Shown piece by piece: positions 1 through 5,796 of a stretch of 6,264 nt of DNA. The notes under the pieces are model-generated. The model was given only the letters and a program-made list of their open reading frames with translations, had not been told where the DNA came from and made no database searches. This DNA is from Streptomyces sp. NRRL WC-3549 (GTDB lineage Bacteria > Actinomycetota > Actinomycetes > Streptomycetales > Streptomycetaceae), in contig NZ_KL585391.1 in assembly GCF_000721935.1 (NCBI RefSeq), positions 23,737 to 30,000 of the forward strand, in the 5' to 3' direction. Positions within the stretch are counted from its first letter, which is position 1, and each line of letters opens with the position of its first letter. A program made the position numbers and the translations under genes.

Positions 1-15
1 GTGTATAAGAGACAG
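1..15. other. Residual Tn5/Nextera mosaic-end adapter
   Basis: The first 15 bases, GTGTATAAGAGACAG, are identical to the inner 15 nt of the 19-nt Tn5 mosaic end used in tagmentation library kits. This AT-rich stretch is out of character with the GC-rich DNA that follows. It is best explained as untrimmed library adapter at a contig end, not as a transposon in the genome: no transposase or other transposon sequence follows. Genomic sequence presumably starts at about base 16. Confidence 0.93.
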
Positions 16-48
16 GGCGACCGCCGCACGCCGCACAGGAAGCCCTCC

Positions 49-75
49 CCTCTGCCGGAGATCCCCCGGCGGAGG
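49..75 (+). promoter_or_regulatory. Hairpin upstream of the zinc-ribbon gene
   Basis: Bases 49-58 can pair with 66-75 (10 bp including one G-U pair) around a 7-nt loop at 59-65. The descending arm contains GGAGG (71-75), the only good Shine-Dalgarno-like string before the ATG at 91. That string is 15 nt from the ATG, further than usual. The hairpin may be the terminator of an unseen upstream gene, or a structure hiding the SD, or chance in GC-rich DNA. There is no T-tract. Confidence 0.35.
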
Positions 76-78
76 CCC

Positions 79-84
79 TAATCT
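79..84 (+). promoter_or_regulatory. Candidate -10 box for leaderless transcription
   Basis: TAATCT at 79-84 fits the TAnnnT -10 consensus and stands out in GC-rich surroundings. Exactly 6 nt separate it from the ATG at 91, so a start at +1 would fall on the A of ATG and give a leaderless mRNA, an arrangement common in Streptomyces. No convincing -35 hexamer is visible, since the expected position (about 56-61) lies in the hairpin. Confidence 0.4.
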
Positions 85-90
85 GGGGCC

Positions 91-261
91 ATGCCCCGTT
101 ACGAGTACCGCTGCCGCCCCTGCGACGACACCTTCGAGGTCAGCCGCCCCATGGCCCAATCGTCCGACCCGGCCACCTGCCCCGCCGGCCACGAGGCACC
201 GGCCGCCCCAGCAGGCGGGGGCGGCGGCGGTGGATGCTGCGGAGGAGGCTGCTGCGGCTGA
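91..261 (+). CDS. Small FmdB-like zinc-ribbon protein with Gly/Cys tail
   Basis: This is a 56-residue protein starting MPRYEYRC, the hallmark N-terminus of the FmdB/CxxC zinc-ribbon family of regulatory or metal-binding proteins of mostly unknown function. The first zinc knuckle is C8-x2-C11. The second is reduced to CPAGH (C30, H34), a pattern I recall from the actinobacterial subfamily. The C-terminus (about 42-56) is a run of seven glycines followed by Cys pairs C49-C50 and C54-C55. Such Cys-rich tails occur in actinobacterial members, but the segment between the second knuckle and the tail is only a few residues here and looks shorter than usual. Seven Cys in 56 residues suggest metal binding. 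No other start is plausible. The gene converges on the methyltransferase. The family call is firm; the function is not known. Confidence 0.85.
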   Translation: MPRYEYRCRPCDDTFEVSRPMAQSSDPATCPAGHEAPAAPAGGGGGGGCCGGGCCG

Positions 262-334
262 CCCCGCCCGTCGGCCCACCCACCGGAACAGGGTTCCCCC
301 TGCCCGGGCCCGGCCCCGGGCGCCCCGTCGGCCG
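262..334. terminator. Convergent-gene gap with GC hairpins, likely bidirectional terminator
   Basis: The 73 nt between two convergent stop codons contain GGAAC-AGG-GTTCC (285-297) followed by a C-run, and the perfect inverted repeat GCCCGGG (302-308) / CCCGGGC (315-321) with a 6-nt loop. Neither is followed by a T-tract on either strand, which is usual for Streptomyces terminators. The location between convergent genes is the main support for a terminator role. Confidence 0.45.
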
Positions 335-994
335 CTACTTCTTGCGGGACAGCGTCAGACCGTCCGCCACGGTCAGCATGACGCTGTCCATGCGGGCGTC
401 CGCGCGCACATGGTCGTTGAACTCCTTGACCGCCGCCGCCGATCCGGTCGCCTCCGGGTCGGTGACGCGTCCGTGGAAGAGGACGTTGTCGGTGACGACG
501 AGGCCGCCGGCCCTCATGCGCGGCACCAGCTCCTCCCAGTACGGGATGTAGTTGCCCTTGTCGGCGTCCAGGTAGGCCAGGTCGATGTGCGGTTCGGCCG
601 GCATGGCGCGCAGGGTCTCCAGCGCGGGCGCGATCCGCAGGTCCACGCGGTCGGCGACGCCTGCCTTCCGCCACGCCTCGCTGCCGTACGCGGTCCACTC
701 CTCGGAGACGTCGCAGGCGATCAGCGTGCCCTCCGGGGGCAGCGCCTGGGCCATCGCCAGGGCGGAGAAGCCGGTGAACGTACCGATCTCGACGATGTGC
801 CGGGCGCCCGTCAGCCGGACCAGGAAGGCCAGCAGCGGCCCCTGTTCCTCGGAGGACTGCATCCCGGCGTGGTCGGGGAACCGGGCGCGGGTGGTCTCCA
901 CGAGTTCGCGCTGCACCGCGTCCAGCGGCGGGTTGTTCGCCAGCATGTAGGCGTACAACCCGTCGGTGATCTTGGTTTCGTTGCCTCGGGTCAC
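335..994 (-). CDS. Class I SAM-dependent O-methyltransferase, CCoAOMT/catechol type
   Basis: This 219-residue protein transfers a methyl group from S-adenosylmethionine, most likely to a catechol-like or other vicinal hydroxyl. The length fits the divalent-cation-dependent caffeoyl-CoA/catechol O-methyltransferase family (about 220 aa). Visible motifs are the SAM-binding loop VEIGTFTGFS (68-77), the acidic end of strand 2 ACDVS (93-97), YLDADKGNY (141-149) and TDN (168-170). D143, D169 and N170 match the metal ligands of the family. I chose the GTG at 994 because GGGAGA (1001-1006) sits 6 nt upstream; the frame stays open to an ATG at 1036, but that start lies inside a palindrome and lacks a ribosome site. 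The gene is co-oriented with the ter-type operon but separated by 97 nt, so a shared function is possible but unproven. The substrate cannot be read from the sequence. Confidence 0.9.
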   Translation of the reverse strand: MTRGNETKITDGLYAYMLANNPPLDAVQRELVETTRARFPDHAGMQSSEEQGPLLAFLVRLTGARHIVEIGTFTGFSALAMAQALPPEGTLIACDVSEEWTAYGSEAWRKAGVADRVDLRIAPALETLRAMPAEPHIDLAYLDADKGNYIPYWEELVPRMRAGGLVVTDNVLFHGRVTDPEATGSAAAVKEFNDHVRADARMDSVMLTVADGLTLSRKK

Positions 995-1010
995 GGTGGC
1001 TCTCCCTGAT

Positions 1011-1038
1011 GCGTGCACGCCGGGTGAGGCGTGCACGC
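1011..1038. promoter_or_regulatory. Two identical 10-bp palindromes, candidate operator pair
   Basis: GCGTGCACGC occurs at 1011-1020 and again at 1029-1038, separated by 8 nt (CGGGTGAG). Each copy is a perfect palindrome, so the pair can act as two adjacent dimer sites with centres 18 bp apart, or fold as a single 10-bp stem with an 8-nt loop. It lies 17-44 nt upstream of the methyltransferase GTG. An operator for that gene is the simplest reading; a hairpin in its leader or a terminator arm for the upstream operon are alternatives. No matching regulator gene is in the window. Confidence 0.55.
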
Positions 1039-1043
1039 GAAGA

Positions 1044-1068
1044 CGGCAGGACGGCCCTCAGTCTGCCG
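1044..1068 (-). terminator. Candidate terminator of the lyase-PRTase-HAD operon
   Basis: The inverted repeat CGGCAG (1044-1049) / CTGCCG (1063-1068) begins 24 nt past the HAD stop codon on the minus strand. The stem can extend by an AC/GT pair with one bulged base, and the strand then reads TCTTCG, the only slightly T-rich stretch nearby. This suggests the operon ends here and that the methyltransferase has its own promoter. It is weak by E. coli standards. Confidence 0.35.
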
Positions 1069-1091
1069 AAACCGGCGGGCCGCGGCCCCCT

Positions 1092-1979
1092 TCACCACGC
1101 CTTCGGCGTTCCTCCGCCTGCCGCCGTCCCGGCGGTCCGCAGGAAGCGGCGCAGGATCTCCTCACCCGCCGCGACACCCCGTTCCTCCAGCGCCTCGGTG
1201 TTCGGCGCGTCCCAACCGCTGTCGGCGAGTTCGCCGTGGGCGGGGCGCCACGCGCGGTCGGCGGCGAGCAGCAGGTCGGAGTCCAGCAGCGAGTCTCCGG
1301 CGGCGAGGGTCGTGGTGGCGCCGCACCGGCGGGCCACCTCGCGCATCGCGGCGCTCTTGGTGAGCGGTTCGGGCACGGCGTAGATCTTGCGGCCCTGAAG
1401 GGAGACGGTCCAGCCCCGGGGCCCGGCCCAGGCGGCGAGTTCCCGCACCCATTCCCCGGGCAGGGCCGCACGGTCGACCACGAGGTAGGCGAAGACGTCC
1501 TCGGCGACCCGTTCCTTGAGCAGCCAGGCAGGGTCGGCGGTGGCGAGGAGGTGGGCGCGGACCTCGGCGAGGGAGGCGCACTCCGAGGCGAGCCGGGCGG
1601 CGACCTGCCGCTGCCAGTCCTCGTCGGAGACACCGTCGACCAGGAGGTGTCCGCCGTTGGCGCAGATCGCGTACCGGGGAGGGGGGCCGGGGAGGTGGAT
1701 GCGCCGGTACTGCTCCCGGGTCCGGGTCGTGGTGGGGACGAAGACCGTGGTGCGGGCCAGGGTGTCGAGGAGGGCGGCGGCCTCCTCGGTCATGTACGAC
1801 AGGGGGGCCCTGCCGTAGACCTCGACGCAGAGCAGGCGAGGGGCCTGCTCGTCGTCCATGGCCAGCTGCAGGGCCGCCGCCGAGTAGATCAGGGTGCGGT
1901 CGAGGTCGCTGGCGACCAGCGTCACGGGTGTCTCGGGGCCCGGTCCGGACGTGGCGGGCCCGGCGTTCTCGGCGGTCAC
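1092..1979 (-). CDS. HAD-superfamily phosphatase, ter-module type
   Basis: This 295-residue hydrolase has the HAD motifs in order: motif I DLDRT (D25 nucleophile, D27 acid/base), motif II TTTR (83-86), a motif III lysine in LTKSAAM, and motif IV GDSLLDSD near the C-terminal third. The segment between motifs II and III is large, as in Cof/sucrose-phosphate-phosphatase-type (C2-capped) members that act on sugar or nucleotide phosphates. The GTG start at 1979 overlaps the PRTase stop by 4 nt (GTGA), implying translational coupling. A GGAG lies only 2 nt before this start, so an internal GTG at 1925, giving VTLVASDLDRT, is an alternative. In the ter context a HAD enzyme would remove phosphate from the product of the PRTases; that role is inference. 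The exact substrate is unknown. Confidence 0.88.
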   Translation of the reverse strand: MTAENAGPATSGPGPETPVTLVASDLDRTLIYSAAALQLAMDDEQAPRLLCVEVYGRAPLSYMTEEAAALLDTLARTTVFVPTTTRTREQYRRIHLPGPPPRYAICANGGHLLVDGVSDEDWQRQVAARLASECASLAEVRAHLLATADPAWLLKERVAEDVFAYLVVDRAALPGEWVRELAAWAGPRGWTVSLQGRKIYAVPEPLTKSAAMREVARRCGATTTLAAGDSLLDSDLLLAADRAWRPAHGELADSGWDAPNTEALEERGVAAGEEILRRFLRTAGTAAGGGTPKAW

Positions 1980-4459
1980 TTCTCCGTCACCGCCGAGACC
2001 GCCGTGCCGGACGCGCCGGTGGCACCCCGGGTGTACTTCGGGTGGATCAGCCCCACGCAGGTGTACGGCAGCTCCTCGACCTCTTCGACGGGGACCCCGC
2101 GCTGTTCGGCGAGCAGCCGTATGTGGGCGAGGTCCGCACCCGCGCCCCGCTTGGCGAGGATCTTCCAGGGGACCCGGCGCAGCAGCACCCGGGTGGTCTC
2201 GCCGACGCCGGGCTTCACGAGGTTCACGTCGTGGATGCCGTACTCCTCGCTGATCCGTTCGACGGCGGCCCAGCCCTCCCAGGTCGGGGCGCGGTCGGCG
2301 GCGAGCATCTCCTTGACCTCGGCGTCGACGGCTTCGGTGACCTCGTCGAAGCGGGCCGCGACCGTGTCGAGGAAGAGCCCGGAGACATCGGCGCCCGCGA
2401 GTTCACGGTAGAACTTGGCACCGTGGTAGTCGTGCGGGCCGACCAGGTCGGAACGCAGGACCGTACGGGAGACCAGCCCGGAGACGGTGGAGTTGAGGCA
2501 GGCGGAGGGGATGAGGAAGTCCTCGCGCGTCCCGTAGGTGCGGACACAGCCGCCCGGGTCGGCGAGTACCGCGATCTCCGGGCGGAATCCTTCGAACTCT
2601 TCCAGGGCGGCGGCGAGTTCGCGGGTGATGGCGCCCTTGCCGGTCCAGCCGTCGACGAAGACGACGTCGGCCGGGTCGTGGTGGGCGGCCAGCCAGCGCA
2701 GGGCGTTGGCGTCGATGCCGCGTCCCCGGACGATGGAGACGGCGTAGTGCGCCAGGTCGGTGCCGTGCCGGTGCAGGGCCCAGCGGCGCATCAGCACGCC
2801 GACGGGGGTACCGGCCCGGGCGAGGGAGACCAGTACGGGCCGGGGGCCGCGTTCGGCGAGCACCGTCTCGGTGACGGTGCCGACCGCGCGGGCGATACGG
2901 GCCGCCGAGGTGTCCAGGGACCCCTTGAACAGCTCCTGGTACTGCGCGGTGGGCTGGTACTCGACGGGCAGCGACTCGGCGTAGTGCGCGCCGCCGCTCT
3001 GTATCGCCTCCTCGCGTTCCTCGGTGGGCGCCTCCAGCACGGTGTCCGAGAGGTCCTGGAGCAGCCAGCCGACCTCGTCCGCCGCGTAGGAGGAGAAGGC
3101 GGGGCCCCTCAGGGGTGCGGACAGCATGGCGGCTTCCTGCCTCTCGACGGGACCTTCGGCGGGACTCTCGACGGAACTTTCGACGGGACTGCCGACGGGT
3201 GGGGGCGACGGGACGTACGAGGGGACGACGGCGAGCAGGACGCGGTCGGTGTGCGCGGCGAGCCGGTCCAGCAGGCCGCCGCGGGCGTGCAGGGCCGGGG
3301 TGTCGGCGGTGGAGTCGACGACGGCGACGTCGAAGCCGGCGCCCGCCACGTTGTACGCGTACCGCTCGCCGGGACCGTCGGCCGGGTCGTCATGGGCGGG
3401 GAAGACCAGACGGCTGCGGATCGCGTAGCCGGGGTCGTCCACGGCGAGGACGGGTGAGCGGGTCGTGGTGGAGTACCGCACCTCGGCGGTGGTGGCGTCC
3501 TCCAGGGCGGTGGCGAGCCTGAGGGGCGCGTACATCAGCTCCTCGAAGCCGAGGACGAGCACCCGGCGGGCGCCGTCCAGCGCTTCGGCGAGCCGGGCCG
3601 CCATGTCCGGCAGGGCGGCTTCCAGAGCGGCGCGGTGGACCGGGGTGAAGCCGTGGCGCCCGCCGTCCGGGACACCGGCCGGCCAGCCCAGCTCCACCCG
3701 TCCCGGCAGCGGGCGGTCGCCCCGGGGGCCCGGCTCCGCGGGCGGGGGGTGCTCCTCATGGGCGGCGACCAGGGCGCGGCCCTTCTCCAGGACCCCGTCC
3801 GGCAGGCGTACGGTGCCGCGGGCGCGGGCCACCAGGTCGACGCGGGCGCCGATCTCCTCGGCGAACACGGCGAGCTTTCCGCGGTCGGCCTCGGACCGCA
3901 TGTCGACCAGCGCGACGATGACGTACCGGTCGCGGGGGTAGCGCGCGTGGAGCGCGCGGATCGTGTTCAGCACGGTGTTGCCGGTCGAGAACTCGTCGTC
4001 GACCAGCACCAGCGGGGCCCCCCGGTCCGGTGTGCTCAGCAGGTCCGCTCGTTCGGGGAGCAGAAGGTGGGAGGTGGCGTGCGAGTGCGCCTCCTCGAAG
4101 CCGCCCGCCTGGACGACGCCCTCGACGGGGCGGCGCGTGGAGTGGAGGTAGGGGGCCACCCCGATCCCGTCCGCGACCGAGTGGCCGAGGCCCGTCGCCG
4201 TCTCCGCGTAGCCGACGACGACCGCGCGGCGCGCCTCGGCCTCGCCCAGCAGGTCGCGCACCCGCTCGCCGAGCTCGTACCCGGCGTCGTGGACGGCCGA
4301 GGGGCGTTGCGGCACGTGCTTGCCCAGGACGTTCGAGACCAGCAGGTGGGCGCGTTTCGGGTTGCGCCGCAGGGCCAGGCCCAGCAGCTCTCGGAGCTCC
4401 CCGTCCCCGACGAGTTCCACTCCCAGCCGTTCGGCGACCCAGTCGCCCGACCACTCCAC
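1976..4459 (-). CDS. Double phosphoribosyltransferase: PRTase-TRSP-PRTase-PELOTA fusion
   Basis: This 827-residue protein carries two PRPP-dependent phosphoribosyltransferase modules. The first has VVGYAETATGLG (81-92), HSTRRP (106-111) and the PRPP loop VLVDDEFSTGNT (151-162), followed by a TRSP domain with its signature TRSP at 333-336. A Pro/Glu/Ser-rich linker (about 417-443) leads to a second, ComF-like (StiP/PRTase_3-type) module with SLARAGTPVG (545-554) and the PRPP loop VVFVDGWTGKGAIT (599-612). The last 100 or so residues resemble the PELOTA RNA-binding domain (VNLVKPG, IRLLAEQRGVPVEEV). These domains are hallmark parts of the ter-associated biosynthetic module, proposed to make a nucleoside-like compound. 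I chose the GTG at 4459 because AGAGG (4468-4472) is 8 nt upstream; GTG at 4465 is possible and GTG at 4510 lacks a ribosome site. The stop overlaps the HAD start. An internal SD-ATG at 3127 could also produce the second half alone (383 aa). Confidence 0.88.
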   Translation of the reverse strand: MEWSGDWVAERLGVELVGDGELRELLGLALRRNPKRAHLLVSNVLGKHVPQRPSAVHDAGYELGERVRDLLGEAEARRAVVVGYAETATGLGHSVADGIGVAPYLHSTRRPVEGVVQAGGFEEAHSHATSHLLLPERADLLSTPDRGAPLVLVDDEFSTGNTVLNTIRALHARYPRDRYVIVALVDMRSEADRGKLAVFAEEIGARVDLVARARGTVRLPDGVLEKGRALVAAHEEHPPPAEPGPRGDRPLPGRVELGWPAGVPDGGRHGFTPVHRAALEAALPDMAARLAEALDGARRVLVLGFEELMYAPLRLATALEDATTAEVRYSTTTRSPVLAVDDPGYAIRSRLVFPAHDDPADGPGERYAYNVAGAGFDVAVVDSTADTPALHARGGLLDRLAAHTDRVLLAVVPSYVPSPPPVGSPVESSVESPAEGPVERQEAAMLSAPLRGPAFSSYAADEVGWLLQDLSDTVLEAPTEEREEAIQSGGAHYAESLPVEYQPTAQYQELFKGSLDTSAARIARAVGTVTETVLAERGPRPVLVSLARAGTPVGVLMRRWALHRHGTDLAHYAVSIVRGRGIDANALRWLAAHHDPADVVFVDGWTGKGAITRELAAALEEFEGFRPEIAVLADPGGCVRTYGTREDFLIPSACLNSTVSGLVSRTVLRSDLVGPHDYHGAKFYRELAGADVSGLFLDTVAARFDEVTEAVDAEVKEMLAADRAPTWEGWAAVERISEEYGIHDVNLVKPGVGETTRVLLRRVPWKILAKRGAGADLAHIRLLAEQRGVPVEEVEELPYTCVGLIHPKYTRGATGASGTAVSAVTEK
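3125..3138 (-). promoter_or_regulatory. Internal Shine-Dalgarno and ATG at the PRTase fusion joint
   Basis: On the minus strand AGGAAG (3133-3138) precedes an in-frame ATG (3125-3127) with a 5-7 nt gap, a better ribosome site than that of the annotated start. Translation from here would give a 383-residue protein holding the whole second PRTase and the PELOTA domain, about the size expected for a stand-alone StiP-type protein. Confidence 0.5.
3144..3203. repeat. Degenerate 12-bp tandem repeat in the PRTase linker
   Basis: Nearly five 12-bp units of the pattern TCGACGGGACTn run from 3144 to about 3203 (unit starts 3144, 3156, 3168, 3180, 3192). Read on the minus strand, each unit encodes four residues, giving PVGS-PVES-SVES-PAEG-PVER. 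The unit is a multiple of 3, so copy changes alter linker length without breaking the frame. It sits between the TRSP domain and the second PRTase. Confidence 0.75.
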
Positions 4460-4518
4460 GTCCACTGCCTCTTCTCTTCGAACCGTCCGTGCCGATGTCC
4501 GTCCGCCCACGGCGGCGC

Positions 4519-5682
4519 TCAGTCCGCCAGCCCCGCGGCCAGGAGTTCCACGAATCCGACGTCCTCCCGCGCCACACCGAACACCTCGGCCCGGCGCAGG
4601 GTGCGCTCGGCCCAGGCGCGGTGCGGCTTCACCTCGTTCATCTTGTTCGTGTACGCGGAGCGCAGCACCCCGCCGCCGTTCCGCTCGGGTCGCAGGATGT
4701 CCTGGGCGTCCGTGTACTCCTCGTGGCTGACGACCGACAGCGCGTGCACGGGCTGGACGTGCGAGGGGTGGATGCAGGTCTTGCCGAGGAGGCCGTTGGC
4801 GCGGTCCAGCTCGATCTCGCGCAGCAGCCCGTCCAGGTCGTGCTCGATGAGCGCGGTGCGCAGTTCGTCGGCCGCCCGCCCCATGAAGGGGCTGCGGCGC
4901 AACTGCGGCTTGAACATGCGTTCCTGGAGGCGGAAGTACTCCCAGACGGGGCCGGTGATGGTGAACCCGGTGCCGTCGGAGCGGCCCAGCACGTTGACGA
5001 CGTCGCCGATGACGGAGCCGACGATCTGGACGTCGTACGCCGTCATGTCCGGGGACCGGCGCAGCCCGTACGCCGAGCAGAAGTCGGTGACGCCGAGACG
5101 CAGGGCGAGGACGCGGTCGCGGTAGGTGTCGACGGTGCGGGCGATGCCCCGGAGCGTCTCGGCCCGGCTCTCCAGGTGGAGCAGCTCGGGGGATTCCAGG
5201 ACCGGCATCGCGAAGAGCCGGTGCCCGCTCGCCGATTCGGCCTCGGCGAGTGCCTCCAGGAACAGCTCTCCCCGGTGTTCGGTGAATTTAGGAAGTACGA
5301 ATCCGGACAACCACCGCACCGAATCGCCGAGCCGCTTGACGAGGTCGGGGATCTGGCCGGGCTCGCGGACCCTGATGAAGAGCAGCGGCGTCTCGGCGGC
5401 CCGCTCCCCGAGCTCCGCGAACTGCCGTACGAGATTGGCCTCGGCGCCGGCCACTTCGGAGTCGTCGATGGAATCCTCCAGGCAGAGCACCATGGAGACC
5501 ACTCCGCGCGCCGCCTGCTTGCTCACGTCGTCGGCGAGCCGCGGCCGGGTCGCGGGGCTGTAGAGGGTGGCGCCGAGGGCTGCCGAAAGCACCTCGGGCG
5601 GGGAGTCCGCACCGAATGCGCAGGGCTCCTTGAAGAACAGGCCCTCGCGGACGACGGGCGGGATGTGCCCGAAATGACGCAT
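4519..5682 (-). CDS. CitE/HpcH-like TIM-barrel C-C bond lyase, ter-associated
   Basis: This 387-residue protein belongs to the HpcH/HpaI aldolase and citrate-lyase-beta superfamily, in the branch found with Ter systems (C-C bond lyase of TIM-barrel fold). Barrel-strand motifs appear in order: SPATRP (42-47), CLEDSIDD (67-74), RVRE (104-107), FVLPK (128-132), MPVLES (159-164), LGVTDF (196-201) and the late GKTCIHP (300-306). E163 and D200 fit the Mg2+ ligands of CitE-like enzymes, and R104 the carboxylate-binding arginine. It would cleave or form a C-C bond next to a carboxylate or acyl-CoA; the substrate is unknown. The ATG at 5682 is chosen because GGGGGA (5688-5693) is 5 nt upstream; the frame stays open to 6225, but that extension runs antisense to the terD gene and is not coding. 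It is the first gene of the minus-strand operon, with 59 nt before the PRTase start. Confidence 0.9.
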   Translation of the reverse strand: MRHFGHIPPVVREGLFFKEPCAFGADSPPEVLSAALGATLYSPATRPRLADDVSKQAARGVVSMVLCLEDSIDDSEVAGAEANLVRQFAELGERAAETPLLFIRVREPGQIPDLVKRLGDSVRWLSGFVLPKFTEHRGELFLEALAEAESASGHRLFAMPVLESPELLHLESRAETLRGIARTVDTYRDRVLALRLGVTDFCSAYGLRRSPDMTAYDVQIVGSVIGDVVNVLGRSDGTGFTITGPVWEYFRLQERMFKPQLRRSPFMGRAADELRTALIEHDLDGLLREIELDRANGLLGKTCIHPSHVQPVHALSVVSHEEYTDAQDILRPERNGGGVLRSAYTNKMNEVKPHRAWAERTLRRAEVFGVAREDVGFVELLAAGLAD

Positions 5683-5692
5683 GTGAATCCCC

Positions 5693-5739
5693 CGTACTAC
5701 CTGAAGACCTGAGAACGTATGGCCGGTAATAGTACGTTC
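5693..5739 (-). promoter_or_regulatory. Overlapping inverted repeats before the lyase gene
   Basis: GAACGTA (5713-5719) is inverted at TACGTTC (5733-5739), with arm centres 20 bp apart. A second perfect pair, CGTACTA (5693-5699) and TAGTACG (5730-5736), shares the arm at 5730-5739, so as RNA only one helix can form at a time. The second helix would abut the GGGGGA ribosome site at 5688-5693. If instead TACTAT (5729-5734) is the -10 box, the repeats act on DNA as operators. Confidence 0.45.
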
Positions 5740-5775
5740 GGACGGGTGTCGCTGGTTCCCCGACCGCGTGAACTT

Positions 5776-5796
5776 CGGGTGACCCGGACATTCCGG
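5776..5796. promoter_or_regulatory. Adjacent short palindromes in the divergent promoter region
   Basis: CGGGT-G-ACCCG (5776-5786) is a perfect 11-bp palindrome around a central base, and CCGGA-CAT-TCCGG (5784-5796) overlaps its end. They sit near the middle of the divergent gap and could be a regulator-binding site serving both directions, though short GC palindromes also arise by chance here. Confidence 0.35.

Noticed and set aside
1..15. End of a Tn5-like transposon in the genome
   Set aside because: Only the hyperactive mosaic-end adapter string is present, cut at the sequence edge, with no transposase or target duplication; library adapter is the simpler cause.
99..698. Minus-strand open frame of 199 residues over the zinc-ribbon and methyltransferase genes
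   Set aside because: It is Arg/Gly/Pro-rich with no recognisable domain and is in a different frame from the methyltransferase, whose motifs are clear.
966..5712. Several long plus-strand open frames (for example 1928-3457, 3635-5125 and 4030-5712) of about 500 residues each
   Set aside because: They lie antisense to well-recognised minus-strand genes, are composed mostly of Gly, Arg, Pro, Asp and Val without any domain, and are what high-GC third-position bias produces.
5754..5759. ECF sigma factor promoter (GGAAC) for the lyase operon
   Set aside because: A GGAAC is present on the minus strand, but no CGTC-like or GTT -10 element occurs at the required distance, so it was not called as a promoter.
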